Positions 23,034 to 33,759 of a DNA stretch of 64,000 nt are shown here, one piece after another. Location: the NCBI RefSeq assembly GCF_001690275.1, contig NZ_LZGW01000001.1, positions 1-64,000 on the forward strand. Reading direction: 5' to 3'. Every line of letters begins with the position of its first letter. Positions within the stretch are counted from its first letter, which is position 1. The position numbers were made by a program, and so were the translations under genes. The DNA is from Gilliamella sp. WF3-4. GTDB lineage: Bacteria > Pseudomonadota > Gammaproteobacteria > Enterobacterales > Orbaceae. The notes under the pieces were generated by a model. It was not told the DNA's origin, made no database searches, and was given only the letters and a program-made list of their open reading frames with translations.

Positions 23034-24506
23034 CTATTTTGCTAACATTGAACGAACACGGGTTTGCATCAGTTTTTCAAGCTCGCCGATGCTAGCTAGG
23101 TCTTCTGGGGCATTTTGATTACTGATAGATTGATTTTGTAAACTTTCAAGTTCATTAATGAATGCTTTCACGCTTGGCGCATTACCATCAAAATAGGCAT
23201 TAACCCAAATAGCGGCATCGCTAAGTGCTCGTTGGTAAATAAGTTCTTGATGCCTTGGTACTGCTTGTGCTGCAATCAATAGGCGGAAACGAATGTTTTC
23301 ACGCAGGTAGAGTGATTGTTCTAAACTCAGTGGTGCTTTTAAAATTTGGCATTTTGTGATTTGTTTTTCATCTTTGCCAGCTTGTTCTAAGCATGCTTTA
23401 AAATTGTTATCTTTATCGTCAAGTTTTTCAATAGTAATGAATTTATCCATAAAGGTCCTAGCACTGCTTAACAAATTGCTGGACCACTCACTAATTGATG
23501 ATGATAACTCATTATTATTGTTATCAACTACATTATTAGAATTCGCCTGTACAGTATTGCTGGTGGTATCAACATTTTGAGATTTATCATTATAGCTGTT
23601 TGCATTGGTAGTATCTTCGCTATATAGCGTCATACCAAGGTCAATATCTTTATAATTACCAACTAAAGGTAATTCGGTAATTGATTCTGACAGACCAATT
23701 AAGTTAATAATAATACCATCGGTATCAATAAAGCTTACTTGAGCGAGCGAATTGATATCTTTACCAATAGCTTGCCTTGCAGGTAGTAAGCTTGGATCTT
23801 CAGCTTGTACAAGGCTTTGATCTGCACTTTTTAGTAGTAATCGTGCTGATGTGTAATCTTGGTCATTCCATATTTTACGACCTGCTAAATGTACTAAATA
23901 ATTTGCTTGTGAAATTAACCAAACATTGTGATCGGTGGTGGACATAGCAGCTAAGCGTTCATTAATTTTTTGCAAGTTTTGTTCGGTAAGTTTTAATGAA
24001 TCATTAAATTGATTGCTTAATTGCTGTTGCTTTTCTTGCTGATCGTCAAGCTCACGCTTAACACGCTGTTCTAACGAGTTAAATTGTTGGTTTTGCTTAT
24101 TGATTGCATCGTTAATACTATCTTGTAAATCATTGGTGATGCTTTGTTTTGTTGTTTGTTTTAAATTTGCCAATTCAGTTTGCAATGTCGAAATGACCTT
24201 TTTTTGCTGCTTAATTTGCTGATGACCATAATAAAAACCAAAACCACTTAAGCAAACGGTTAATGCTATAGCAATTATCGATAGCTTTGAAGTAGGGGTA
24301 CAGCTACTGTTGGCGTTGTTGTTAATTGACTTGGGTTGAGCCTTAGATTCTACAGGTGGATAAGGTTGTGGGTCTGTTGAATTTCTTTTGTCTTCTTTCA
24401 TAGTCTTATTTGCTTCATTTTGAGTCGCAGTTGTTGATGGTTGGCTAAATGAAGTTGTGTTTATTGTTGATAGTGTTGCATTGGCGCCATAGTATTTTGG
24501 TGGCAT
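23034..24506 (-). CDS. hemX: HemX-like membrane protein
   Basis: A 490-residue protein: a polar N-terminus rich in Ser/Thr/Asn, one membrane segment (LSIIAIALTVCLSGFGFYYG), a long Gln-rich coiled coil (ISTLQTELANLKQTTKQ onward) and a C-terminal domain with VWLISQANYLVHLAGRKIW, the HemX pattern. Its function is unclear; the old uroporphyrinogen methyltransferase label is doubtful because no methyltransferase fold is seen. An Asn/Ser/Thr-rich insert lies near residues 285-330. Start 24506 is preferred over 24518 because GAGG sits 6 bp before it. It is separated from hemD by a 274-bp gap. Confidence 0.85.
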   Translation of the reverse strand: MPPKYYGANATLSTINTTSFSQPSTTATQNEANKTMKEDKRNSTDPQPYPPVESKAQPKSINNNANSSCTPTSKLSIIAIALTVCLSGFGFYYGHQQIKQQKKVISTLQTELANLKQTTKQSITNDLQDSINDAINKQNQQFNSLEQRVKRELDDQQEKQQQLSNQFNDSLKLTEQNLQKINERLAAMSTTDHNVWLISQANYLVHLAGRKIWNDQDYTSARLLLKSADQSLVQAEDPSLLPARQAIGKDINSLAQVSFIDTDGIIINLIGLSESITELPLVGNYKDIDLGMTLYSEDTTNANSYNDKSQNVDTTSNTVQANSNNVVDNNNNELSSSISEWSSNLLSSARTFMDKFITIEKLDDKDNNFKACLEQAGKDEKQITKCQILKAPLSLEQSLYLRENIRFRLLIAAQAVPRHQELIYQRALSDAAIWVNAYFDGNAPSVKAFINELESLQNQSISNQNAPEDLASIGELEKLMQTRVRSMLAK

Positions 24507-24780
24507 AAATGACCTCATTTAGATTTATTAGAAATTTATATTGGCATTATGACACAGAGTTAATCTCGTTTTAAATAAATTTTGATTATTCTTTTATTGA
24601 AAAAAGATCATATACTATTTTTAAGTAGCTTGTTTATTATTAAATTGAGTTGATTTTATTTTTAGATCCACAACAGCTAGCTCGAAGTCGAGTACCATTT
24701 TTCTCAGTATTTATTGATCATTCATCTTGTACCTTTAATGGTTTTACTTGGCATATAAACATCGTATTAATCTATTTTTA

Positions 24781-25509
24781 TTATGTCGTTATAGCATGGT
24801 TTATCGTTACAGCCTCAAACAGATTTTGATTATTGGCACTATTGACCAGTAGAATTTTTTGCCATTTAAGTTGTTTGGCTTTTGCAAAGATTCGTTGGCT
24901 TGTGACAACAAGATTAACCTGCATTTTATGTTTAAGATTGCTATATAACTCAAGTTGGATTAAGTGTTCTAGGCTGGTAATAATGATGATTTGGTTTTCA
25001 GTATTTCCAGAGAATATATTCGATGGATAGTTGATTGGCTTGCGATCATAACACGCTATAGATTTAACCTTAGCTTTTCGATTTGTTAATGTTTGTGCTA
25101 ATAATTGTCGTCCCGAATTGCCACATAAAATTAAAATGGTATGGTTTTGTACAGATTCTTGTTGAAGTTTTGCCAATAACCCTTCGCTATTTTCTTTTTC
25201 GGGATAGTTGATTTTAGCTGTAGTGAATTGGCTGAATAATTGTGCTGACTTTTTGCCTATTGCGTAATAACGAATGTTAGTTGGCAATATTAGATTTGAA
25301 AAATGTGCATTAATAACATGCGTAACTTGCGGTGAAACAATAATGACTATATCGTTGGGTACAAGATTATTGAATTGTTCTTGTAAATTTAGAAGCTCAT
25401 TTCCTTGTGAGATTTTAAAAAATGGGAGATGCTGCGCTGGCAAGTTTGCTTGATTAAATAGTTGGGCAAGCTTTTCACCCTCTGGAGAGGGTCTGGTTAC
25501 AAAAATCAT
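24781..25509 (-). CDS. hemD: Uroporphyrinogen-III synthase
   Basis: A 242-residue, weakly conserved family. It starts [18 protein letters not shown], has [14 protein letters not shown] and [12 protein letters not shown] in the expected places, and ends with the [16 protein letters not shown] segment. It closes hydroxymethylbilane to uroporphyrinogen III, the last shared step to heme and siroheme. The start overlaps the hemC stop by 4 bp (ATGA), which supports 25509 over a longer frame to 25560. Confidence 0.92.
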   Translation of the reverse strand: MIFVTRPSPEGEKLAQLFNQANLPAQHLPFFKISQGNELLNLQEQFNNLVPNDIVIIVSPQVTHVINAHFSNLILPTNIRYYAIGKKSAQLFSQFTTAKINYPEKENSEGLLAKLQQESVQNHTILILCGNSGRQLLAQTLTNRKAKVKSIACYDRKPINYPSNIFSGNTENQIIIITSLEHLIQLELYSNLKHKMQVNLVVTSQRIFAKAKQLKWQKILLVNSANNQNLFEAVTINHAITT

Positions 25510-26426
25510 TTTTGATGTAATTCCTGTAATATTGTTTTTGCACCTTGTTTTAACAGGCAATTTGCTAGCTCTTGTCCTAGCCTTTCTGCTTCGGTTAAAC
25601 TACCAGTTAACGAGGCTTTGATTATGTTAGAACCATCAATGCATCCAACAAGGCCCTCTAATAATAAGGTATTATTATTTAATTGACTATAGCAAGCAAT
25701 GGGGACTTGGCAACCACCTTGTAAGGCTTTATTCATCGCTCTTTCAGCTTGGATACAAATGTGGCTATTTTTATCATCAAGCACTGAAAGAATATCTAAT
25801 ATTTGCTTGTCATTTGTTCTTGTTTCAATGCCAATCGCACCCTGTCCAACAGCAGGTAAAATTAAGCTGGTATCAATATATTGTTTGATTCTGCCATCTA
25901 ATGCCAACCGTTTTAAGCCAACTGCAGCTAAAATAATTGCGTCATACTCATTATTGTCGAGCTTCGCTAAACGAGTGCCGACATTACCTCGAAGTTCTTT
26001 AATTTGTAAATGTGGATATTTAGCTCGCAATTGACATTGACGTCGTAAGCTTGATGTGCCAACCACTGCATTATTGGGTAGTTCATCTAGGTTTGAATAT
26101 TTATTTGAAATAAACGCATCACGTACATCATCTCGTTTGCAAATTGTCGTGAGAGCTAGCCCTTCGGGAAACTCAGCAGGAATATCTTTTATCGAGTGGA
26201 CAGCAATATCTGCCTCATTATTTAGTATTGCTTGTTCTAGTTGTTTAACAAAAAGGCCTTTTCCTCCAATTTTTGATAGTGGGCTATCAAGTAATACATC
26301 ACCTTTAGTTGTCATAGGGAGCAAATCCACCGTTAAATTTGGGTGAGCAGCTAATAGCTGTTGCTTAACAAAATTAGCTTGCCATAGAGCTAAAGGGCTT
26401 TTTCGTGTTGCAATGCGGATATTCAA
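25506..26426 (-). CDS. hemC: Porphobilinogen deaminase (hydroxymethylbilane synthase)
   Basis: A 306-residue enzyme polymerising four porphobilinogens. It starts [62 protein letters not shown] and [12 protein letters not shown] are family blocks. The dipyrromethane cofactor attaches to the Cys of [12 protein letters not shown]. It is the first gene of hemCDXY. Confidence 0.96.
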   Translation of the reverse strand: MNIRIATRKSPLALWQANFVKQQLLAAHPNLTVDLLPMTTKGDVLLDSPLSKIGGKGLFVKQLEQAILNNEADIAVHSIKDIPAEFPEGLALTTICKRDDVRDAFISNKYSNLDELPNNAVVGTSSLRRQCQLRAKYPHLQIKELRGNVGTRLAKLDNNEYDAIILAAVGLKRLALDGRIKQYIDTSLILPAVGQGAIGIETRTNDKQILDILSVLDDKNSHICIQAERAMNKALQGGCQVPIACYSQLNNNTLLLEGLVGCIDGSNIIKASLTGSLTEAERLGQELANCLLKQGAKTILQELHQK

Positions 26427-26490
26427 TTACAGTTTCCTATCTCTACAAATTATATACTTTTATTTGACTCAATTAATGAGTTTATTTTAC

Positions 26491-26524
26491 AGCCTGAAAG
26501 GTTTGCAGTAGCTCGTTTCAGGCT
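26491..26524 (-). terminator. Hairpin after purB
   Basis: AGCCTGAAA and TTTCAGGCT form a 9-bp stem around a 16-nt loop, 26 bp after the purB stop. On the minus strand it is followed by GTAAAATAAAC, so the T-tract is poor. Confidence 0.5.
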
Positions 26525-26549
26525 ATTTATTAGATTTAAGTGGTTATTA

Positions 26550-27950
<1,401 letters not shown>

Positions 27951-27973
27951 TTATAAAGTGTAAGCTAGTTTGC

Positions 27974-28612
27974 TCAATTAATTTGCTCTAATAGCTGTTG
28001 TGCAGCGCTACAAATGCGCTTGCGGTTAAAAATAAGTTGAAAACGATTGCCACCAACTTGATACCATAAAATGGCGGATCGAACACAACCCAAAAGCGCT
28101 GTTCTTACTTTAGCTTGCACTAATGTGTTTTGCAAAAACTCGACTTTGCCAATCACTTTAATTTTAGTTGATATAGGGCTGATGATATCAGAATAAATTC
28201 CTGCTAAAGAATAAGATAGGTCATCAATATGCGCTCTAACAATTTCATCACTTATATCGGGATAAAGTGATGATATACGTTTTAATCGCTGATCTATCTT
28301 ATCTAATGCGTCATTATTTTTTAGTAGTTTGCTTGTAATGCTAAGTGTGCCAAACAGGTAACGAATAATTTGGGTTTGTTCTTTTTGCCCCGATGATAAT
28401 AGTTGTATTAATGTTTGTAATCCTGTTTTGATGTTTTCAATGCCATCATAAACATCGTCTGTAGTCTTTGGCGTAATTTTAAAAACGCTTTTTATTGCTT
28501 GTTCATAAATTATGGTACTGCAAACACCCGTGTTAGCAAGTTGAGGCACTAATATTGCGCTTTGTACAGCACCAGCAAGCGCAATAGCAATATGATGGTA
28601 TTTATTATTCAC
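27974..28612 (-). CDS. hflD: High-frequency lysogenisation protein HflD
   Basis: A 212-residue, all-helical protein matching HflD (E. coli 213). It begins with IAIALAGAVQSAILVPQLA and has LFGTLSITSKLL and LGCVRSAILWYQVGGNRFQL. In E. coli it binds the phage lambda CII protein and lies peripherally on the inner membrane; its cellular role is not established. It sits between mnmA and purB as in E. coli. Confidence 0.92.
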   Translation of the reverse strand: MNNKYHHIAIALAGAVQSAILVPQLANTGVCSTIIYEQAIKSVFKITPKTTDDVYDGIENIKTGLQTLIQLLSSGQKEQTQIIRYLFGTLSITSKLLKNNDALDKIDQRLKRISSLYPDISDEIVRAHIDDLSYSLAGIYSDIISPISTKIKVIGKVEFLQNTLVQAKVRTALLGCVRSAILWYQVGGNRFQLIFNRKRICSAAQQLLEQIN

Positions 28613-28625
28613 TTTTTAGAACTCC

Positions 28626-29738
28626 TTACTTACTGCTTTTTATTCGTTCTTCTATAATACCACCACCAAGGCATACCTCGCCGTTATAAAATACTGCTGA
28701 TTGACCTGGCGTTACAGCTGCAACAGGACTATCAAAAATAACTTTGATTTTGTCATCAGTTAATGGAGTAACTTGGCAGGCTATGTCTTGTTGGCGATAG
28801 CGTGTTTTTACGGTGCAACTAAATGGTTGAGTTATCACTTTACGGTCAACCCAATGTAGTTGTTGAGCAATTAACCCGTCTGAAAACAGTGCAGGGTGAT
28901 CATGACCTTGCGCTACAATCAATTCGTTATTGGTTAGATCTTTATCAACAACATACCATGGCGTGTCATCTGCCTGTTTTAGTCCACCAATTCCTAAGCC
29001 TTTTCGTTGTCCTAACGTATGATACATAAGGCCTTGATGTTGACCAATCACCTCGCCATCGACAGTACGAATTTTACCTGCTTGAGCGGGTAAATATCGT
29101 GCTAAAAACTCACTAAATTTGCGTTCTCCAATAAAACAGATACCAGTTGAGTCTTTTTTAGTTGCAGTAGCTAGACCAAGTTGCTGTGCAATTTTGCGCA
29201 CTTCAGGTTTTTCAAGTTCACCAACGGGGAATAAACTTTGATGGATTTGCGATTCACTAAGAGTATAGAGAAAATAACTCTGGTCTTTGTTGTTGTCGAT
29301 ACCTCGCAGTAACTCAACTTTATTATCTACTTCTCGTTTGCGCACATAATGTCCAGTTGCAATGTAATCAGCACCAAGATCTTCAGCTGCGTATTCAAGA
29401 AATGCTTTAAATTTAATTTCTTTATTACATAAAATATCAGGGTTTGGTGTGCGTCCTGCTTTGTATTCAGATAAAAAATGTTCAAAAACATTATCCCAAT
29501 ACTCGGCAGCAAAATTAATAGTATGTAGTTTAATGTTTAATTTATCACAAACAGCTTGGGCGTCTGCTAAGTCAGCAGCGGCTGAGCAATATTCTTCTGT
29601 GTCGTCTTCTTCCCAGTTTTTCATAAATAATCCAACAACATTATATCCTTGTTGTTGTAATAAATAAGCAGAGACAGAAGAGTCAACGCCACCAGACATA
29701 CCGACAACGACTTTTTTTTGGGTTTTTATATTTGGCAT
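28626..29738 (-). CDS. mnmA: tRNA-specific 2-thiouridylase MnmA
   Basis: A 370-residue enzyme that thiolates U34 of tRNA-Lys, -Glu and -Gln. The PP-loop is [17 protein letters not shown]; catalytic cysteines lie in [15 protein letters not shown] and [13 protein letters not shown]; the beta-barrel domain follows ([15 protein letters not shown]). First gene of mnmA-hflD-purB. Confidence 0.97.
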   Translation of the reverse strand: MPNIKTQKKVVVGMSGGVDSSVSAYLLQQQGYNVVGLFMKNWEEDDTEEYCSAAADLADAQAVCDKLNIKLHTINFAAEYWDNVFEHFLSEYKAGRTPNPDILCNKEIKFKAFLEYAAEDLGADYIATGHYVRKREVDNKVELLRGIDNNKDQSYFLYTLSESQIHQSLFPVGELEKPEVRKIAQQLGLATATKKDSTGICFIGERKFSEFLARYLPAQAGKIRTVDGEVIGQHQGLMYHTLGQRKGLGIGGLKQADDTPWYVVDKDLTNNELIVAQGHDHPALFSDGLIAQQLHWVDRKVITQPFSCTVKTRYRQQDIACQVTPLTDDKIKVIFDSPVAAVTPGQSAVFYNGEVCLGGGIIEERIKSSK

Positions 29739-29938
29739 AATGATTATATTAATAGGTAAAATTAATCAAAAAATTTGATGCTAATTTTAACATAATTAGG
29801 GAAAAAAGCATAAAGTTATGCTAGTAGCGATTGTCATGTTAGTTTAGTTTTTGCGCTAGTTTTATACTAAAATGCTCATTTTCCAAAAATTTTGATGTTT
29901 TATTTGGCACGGAAAAAAACGAGATGGTAATGGATTAA

Positions 29939-29972
29939 AACAGCTTTATTCTATCAAATTCATAAAGCTGTT
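29939..29972 (-). terminator. Terminator after the phage-type repressor gene
   Basis: AACAGCTTTAT and ATAAAGCTGTT form a perfect 11-bp stem around a 12-nt loop, 24 bp after the repressor stop, followed on the minus strand by TTAAT. Confidence 0.6.
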
Positions 29973-29995
29973 ATTATTTAAAAGGTTAATTAGAA

Positions 29996-30685
29996 TTAGT
30001 TAAGATCTTTTAATAAGTAAACAACAAGACCTATAATTTTAAAATCTTGAGGTTCAGATTTATCACCAATGATAGCAGGGTACTTAGGGTTGTCACAAAG
30101 TAACGCTAAATTAGCACCTTGATTTTGAATGCGCTTAATACTAATTTGATCCTCATATTCCACTGCATATAAGTAGCCATCAATTGGTTTGCAATGCGCC
30201 TTGTTAATAATAAGTATATCATGATTTGATATTGTAGGCTCCATACTATCACCTTTTGCCCATACCGCAGTTAAGTCTTCGTAGTCACAACATTGATGTT
30301 TTATTAAGTTAACATCAAAAGGAATTGATTCAATTTGTGAATAAGAATTATTCGTTTCGTTTAGATGGTGGAATGGGATATGCACAGAACTGCGACGTTT
30401 GGATTCTGGCAATAAACGACATTCTCCTTTACCTGTTACTAGCCACTCAATCGGAATATCACATTTTTGGGCAATAATAGCTAGCCTATTTAATGCTGGA
30501 TAGGTTTTTCCTGACAGGTAATCCCGTATTACAGCTTCCGACATACCAACTTTTTTAGCAAAGGCATTACCTGATATACCTTCTAATACTAGATTTAATC
30601 TATTCCTAAAATTAATTACTCCTGTATCGGTTAGTGCTCGTGTTTTTTCTTTTTCATATTGTTTTTTTGCGTTGCTTTTGGTCAT
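29996..30685 (-). CDS. Phage-type repressor with helix-turn-helix and S24 LexA-like domain
   Basis: A 229-residue CI-like regulator. A helix-turn-helix occupies about residues 26-86 (NAFAKKVGMSEAVIRDYLSG). The C-terminal S24 domain has the Ser-Lys dyad at Ser 147 (KGDSMEPTI) and Lys 184 (ISIKRIQN). No obvious Ala-Gly cleavage site is visible in the linker, so self-cleavage during SOS is uncertain. AAGGGA lies 6 bp before the ATG. It is divergent from a Ner-like gene, the control layout of Mu-like phages, but no other phage genes adjoin. It may be a domesticated regulator. Confidence 0.88.
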   Translation of the reverse strand: MTKSNAKKQYEKEKTRALTDTGVINFRNRLNLVLEGISGNAFAKKVGMSEAVIRDYLSGKTYPALNRLAIIAQKCDIPIEWLVTGKGECRLLPESKRRSSVHIPFHHLNETNNSYSQIESIPFDVNLIKHQCCDYEDLTAVWAKGDSMEPTISNHDILIINKAHCKPIDGYLYAVEYEDQISIKRIQNQGANLALLCDNPKYPAIIGDKSEPQDFKIIGLVVYLLKDLN

Positions 30686-30836
30686 TTTCTGTCCCTTTCC
30701 ATGTGTTTTTTTGTTTTTGTTATTTTAATTCGTTTTTTTATGTGTTATTCTTTGCTAGGTGATTTCTTATATTTTGAGCATTGTAATACCGATAATCTTT
30801 ACAATAGCAAAAGTTTAACTAATAGAGGATCTCATA
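30686..30836. promoter_or_regulatory. Divergent control region between repressor and Ner-like gene
   Basis: A 151-bp T-rich interval must hold both promoters. Two direct copies of ATGTGTT-N-TT begin at 30701 and 30740, 39 bp apart, and may be operator sites. Clear -35/-10 pairs are not evident. Confidence 0.35.
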
Positions 30837-31091
30837 ATGAGAGAACAAGATCAAGACTGGACACCATCTAGAGTTGTAGGCGAAATTAAAATAAGAGGGG
30901 GGAATTTAAGAGCATTGTCGAGAGCTAGCGGATTGCAGGCCGATACTTTGAGGAATGCATTATATCGACATTGCCCTAAATATGAGCGAATTATTTCTGA
31001 ATATTTGCAAGTTCCTGTTGAAAAAATTTGGCCATCACGTTATCAATCAAAAGGCCAAAATAATATAAATATAAAAAATACTAAAATGTGA
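30837..31091 (+). CDS. Ner/Nlp-like winged-helix DNA-binding protein
   Basis: An 84-residue protein whose first 70 residues match the Ner/SfsB (Nlp) pattern: DWTPSRVVGEIKIRGG, LRALSRASGLQADTLRNAL, and YERIISEYLQVPVEKIWPSRY. In phage Mu, Ner represses early transcription; the bacterial homologue SfsB/Nlp has been linked to maltose genes. GAGGA lies 7 bp before the ATG. The C-terminal Asn/Lys-rich tail is probably disordered. It is divergent from the CI-like gene. Confidence 0.88.
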   Translation: MREQDQDWTPSRVVGEIKIRGGNLRALSRASGLQADTLRNALYRHCPKYERIISEYLQVPVEKIWPSRYQSKGQNNINIKNTKM

Positions 31092-31143
31092 TTATTTTTT
31101 ACAAAATATACTGTGAATTATATTGATGTTTACAGATAATCTG

Positions 31144-31169
31144 AGGGAGCTATTGCTCCCTTTTATTTT
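31144..31169 (+). terminator. Terminator after the Ner-like gene
   Basis: AGGGAGC / GCTCCCT stem (7 bp) with a TATT loop followed by TTTTATTTTG. It is between the convergent Ner-like gene and yggT, oriented for the plus strand. Confidence 0.75.
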
Positions 31170-31172
31170 GTT

Positions 31173-31730
31173 TTAAAGCAACAACCACAAATAGCCAAAA
31201 ATATCGACAGCGAACCTATTTAAAAACATCAGAATAAACACAAAAATCATAAATGAAATATCAATCATACCAATTGGTGGCACAATACGTCGTATAGGTG
31301 CAATAAAAGGCTCCGTTAACTGAGCAAGAAGCTCATCAGCATTTGATTGTCCGCGACTAATCCAACTTAAAATTGCTCGAAATAACAATAACCAAAATAA
31401 TAAATATCCAAACGCATGAGCTATTGCTGCAAGAGCATAGAGAAGGTATTCACTAGACCAAATTGGCGTGTTAATTATTCCATAATGGCAAATAAAAATA
31501 ATTTTAATCAATGCAAATAGGTATAATAGCAACCAAGTAGCGGTATCTATACGTCCAATTGAAGGAATAGCTTTACGTAATGGGCCAATAACAGGCTGAG
31601 TAATGCGAACAATAAATTGGGTAAAAGGGGTATAGAAATTCACACGTACCCGTTGCATCCATAACCGTAAAATTAAAATATATAAACATGCCGTTAAGGC
31701 CGATTTCCCTAAAAAATAAAGTGATGTCAT
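31173..31730 (-). CDS. yggT: YggT-family membrane protein
   Basis: A 185-residue inner-membrane protein with two copies of the YGGT repeat, each a pair of hydrophobic helices with an amphipathic stretch: INFYTPF-like FYTPFTQFIVRITQPVIGPL and LTEPFIAPIRRIVPPIG. Family members are linked to osmotic tolerance and cell shape, but the mechanism is unknown. It follows yggS by 36 bp as in many gammaproteobacteria. Confidence 0.92.
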   Translation of the reverse strand: MTSLYFLGKSALTACLYILILRLWMQRVRVNFYTPFTQFIVRITQPVIGPLRKAIPSIGRIDTATWLLLYLFALIKIIFICHYGIINTPIWSSEYLLYALAAIAHAFGYLLFWLLLFRAILSWISRGQSNADELLAQLTEPFIAPIRRIVPPIGMIDISFMIFVFILMFLNRFAVDIFGYLWLLL

Positions 31731-31766
31731 TTAAAACTCCTTAACTAAATATATTTTGGCAATATA

Positions 31767-32468
31767 TCACAAATACTGCCTTGCCCCAAAGATAGCAGTA
31801 CCAATACGAACCATCGTGCTACCTGCAACAATCGCAGCTTGCATGTCGCTACTCATACCCATGGATAATGTGTCCATAAATGGATAATCAGCTTGTAAAG
31901 AATGCAAAAGTTTCTGCATTTTGGTAAAGACATTTAATTGTTTGCCAAAATCATCTTCTATTTCAGGAATGGCCATTAATCCGCGTAAATTTAGATTGGG
32001 TAGCGCAATAATTTGTTTTACTAAACCCGCAACTTCTTCAGGAGCAACTCCTGACTTACTGGCTTCTTGGCTAATATTGACTTGAATTAGTACATTTAAT
32101 TTAGCCATGGATGTAGGACGCTGATCATTTAAACGTTGAGCGATTTTAAAGCGATCAATGGTATGCATCCAGTCAAAATTTTCTGCCACTAATTTACTTT
32201 TATTCGACTGTAAAGGCCCAATAAAATGCCAAGTTAAAAGTTGGGATGGCATAGTTTTTTTGAAATATTGGATCTTTTCTATGCCTTCTTGAACATAATT
32301 TTCACCAAAAGAAAATTGTCCAGCACTTATTGCTTCTGTGATCTGTTGTACTGGTTTAGTTTTGCTAACTGCAATAAGTTCTATTGTATTGGGATCTCGT
32401 TTGCATTTTGATGCGATTGTTTCAATTTCATTTCTAATAGCTAATAAATTGTCATGTATTGTATTCAT
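31767..32468 (-). CDS. yggS: PLP homeostasis protein YggS
   Basis: A 233-residue fold-type III PLP-binding protein. The PLP Lys is in IELIAVSKTKPV; SFGENYVQEGIEKI, WHFIGPLQSNK, VNISQEASKSG and LSMGMSSDMQAAI are family blocks. It binds PLP and influences vitamin B6 and amino-acid balance without known catalysis. ATG at 32468 is chosen because GGGA lies 7 bp upstream; a TTG four codons earlier is less likely. It is divergent from the pilT-like gene with 36 bp between starts. Confidence 0.94.
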   Translation of the reverse strand: MNTIHDNLLAIRNEIETIASKCKRDPNTIELIAVSKTKPVQQITEAISAGQFSFGENYVQEGIEKIQYFKKTMPSQLLTWHFIGPLQSNKSKLVAENFDWMHTIDRFKIAQRLNDQRPTSMAKLNVLIQVNISQEASKSGVAPEEVAGLVKQIIALPNLNLRGLMAIPEIEDDFGKQLNVFTKMQKLLHSLQADYPFMDTLSMGMSSDMQAAIVAGSTMVRIGTAIFGARQYL

Positions 32469-32504
32469 TTTAATTCCCAATTAATAATTACTAGGTTAAT
32501 TGTA

Positions 32505-33449
32505 ATGTTAAACTCCATATTAGCGCTTAGTGTAACGCAAAATGCTTCAGATTTGCATCTTTCAAGTGGCGAAGCTGTACGGATTCGCATTAATGGGCAA
32601 CTACAGATTTTATCAAAAGAAAAATTGTTACCATTAAACTTGGAAATTGAATTATTAAAGTTACTAAATGAAGTGCAAAAAAAACAATTACAACAAAATA
32701 GACAAATCGATTTTGCCTATCAAGCTGTTGGAATAGGTCGATTTAGGGTCAATATTTTTTATCAACAACGGGGCATTTCAGCTACATTTCGAATAATTAA
32801 AAACTATATTCCCGATCTATCTGAGATAGGCGCACCAGAGGTTTTTAAGAAACTAATCAAGTACGAAACAGGTATAATATTAGTTACTGGTTCGACTGGA
32901 AGTGGTAAATCAACCACACTTGCATCATTAATTGAGCACATCAATTTGACTCAGTCTAAGCACATTATTACTCTGGAAGATCCTATTGAATTTATCTATC
33001 AAAGTCAAAATTCATTAGTCCAGCAAAGAGAACTTACCTATTTTGATCATGCCATTATTGATAGTATTTTAAGACAAGATCCTGATATTATATTATTAGG
33101 TGAATTACGTAATAAACACGCAATTCAAGCAGCATTAACTGTCGCTGAAACTGGCCATTTAGTTTTTGCTACTTTGCATACAAATTCTGCTATTCAAAGC
33201 ATTAATCGTATGATTGATGTATTTGAAAGCAACTCACATGATTTTATCCGTACACAATTAGCTAACAGTTTAAGAGCAGTTATAAGCCAAAAACTAGTAC
33301 CTGCCAAACAAGGACGTAAAGCATTGTTTGAAATTCTAATCAATACGCCAGCTATTAGTAATTTGATTAGTGAAGGAAAAATTAAACAAATTTTTTCACT
33401 TATGCAGACCGGGCAACAGTATGGCATGCAAATTATGGCTGATAATTAG
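32505..33449 (+). CDS. PilT-like type IV pilus ATPase (YggR)
   Basis: A 314-residue secretion-ATPase superfamily protein of the PilT type. It starts MLNSILALSVTQNASDLHL, has Walker A GSTGSGKST (about residues 130-138), the Asp box in HIITLEDPIEF, Walker B in DPDIILLGELR and the His box in ETGHLVFATLHTNSA. PilT homologues drive pilus retraction. No other pilus genes lie nearby; the E. coli counterpart yggR is likewise alone beside yggS. Family similarity begins at the ATG at 32505, so the upstream extension overlapping yggS is rejected. Confidence 0.9.
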   Translation: MLNSILALSVTQNASDLHLSSGEAVRIRINGQLQILSKEKLLPLNLEIELLKLLNEVQKKQLQQNRQIDFAYQAVGIGRFRVNIFYQQRGISATFRIIKNYIPDLSEIGAPEVFKKLIKYETGIILVTGSTGSGKSTTLASLIEHINLTQSKHIITLEDPIEFIYQSQNSLVQQRELTYFDHAIIDSILRQDPDIILLGELRNKHAIQAALTVAETGHLVFATLHTNSAIQSINRMIDVFESNSHDFIRTQLANSLRAVISQKLVPAKQGRKALFEILINTPAISNLISEGKIKQIFSLMQTGQQYGMQIMADN

Positions 33450-33647
33450 GGATTAGCTATTATACAGTTCTATGCCAATCTAATTTTTGAATGATAACAA
33501 CGAATAAATAAAAGTAGATCTTTACAAATCTTTACAAAAAATAGTTTTTTTTATTTTTTAACTGTGTGCTTTTTAGTTACAATTGAGCGATTCTTATATA
33601 TTCTATTTATGAAAGCGATTCACCTAGTCTAGGTATTATAAAATTAG

Positions 33648-33686
33648 CTAACAAATTAAATTTATTTAATAAATTTAATTTGTTAG
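33648..33686. repeat. Perfect 17-bp inverted repeat
   Basis: CTAACAAATTAAATTTA and its exact complement are separated by TTTAA. It lies 198 bp after the pilT-like stop. It could be a terminator (no T-tract), a regulator site or a relic of a mobile element; the AT-rich sequence makes assignment unsafe. Confidence 0.7.
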
Positions 33687-33751
33687 GAAGCTGTAACTTG
33701 AAAAAATGGAAGGAAAATGATATACTGTTAGTACAGGTACACAGGTACACA

Positions 33752-33759
33752 CATTTGAA
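33752..33759. repeat. Target-site duplication, left copy (CATTTGAA)
   Basis: CATTTGAA stands immediately before the left inverted repeat and again at 35054-35061 immediately after the right one. An 8-bp duplication is usual for IS256-family elements. Confidence 0.9.

Larger units (their letters stand above)
33450..33759. other. Intergenic interval before the IS256 insertion
   Basis: A 310-bp AT-rich stretch without a convincing gene. It contains a long perfect inverted repeat (33648-33686), a small CCTAG-T-CTAGG palindrome near 33624 and short direct repeats of AGGTACAC near 33735-33750. It was probably the upstream region of the adhesin-like gene before the IS entered. Confidence 0.6.

Noticed and set aside
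24640-24720. Minus-strand short ORF reading MVLDFELAVVDLKIKS, faintly like the start of AccA (LDFEQPIAELEAKI)
   Set aside because: Only a few residues match, no ribosome site is visible and nothing of the rest of AccA is present; most likely chance.
32505-33449. Start of a type IV pilus gene cluster
   Set aside because: Only one PilT-like ATPase is present; neighbours are yggS and an insertion sequence, as for the isolated E. coli yggR.
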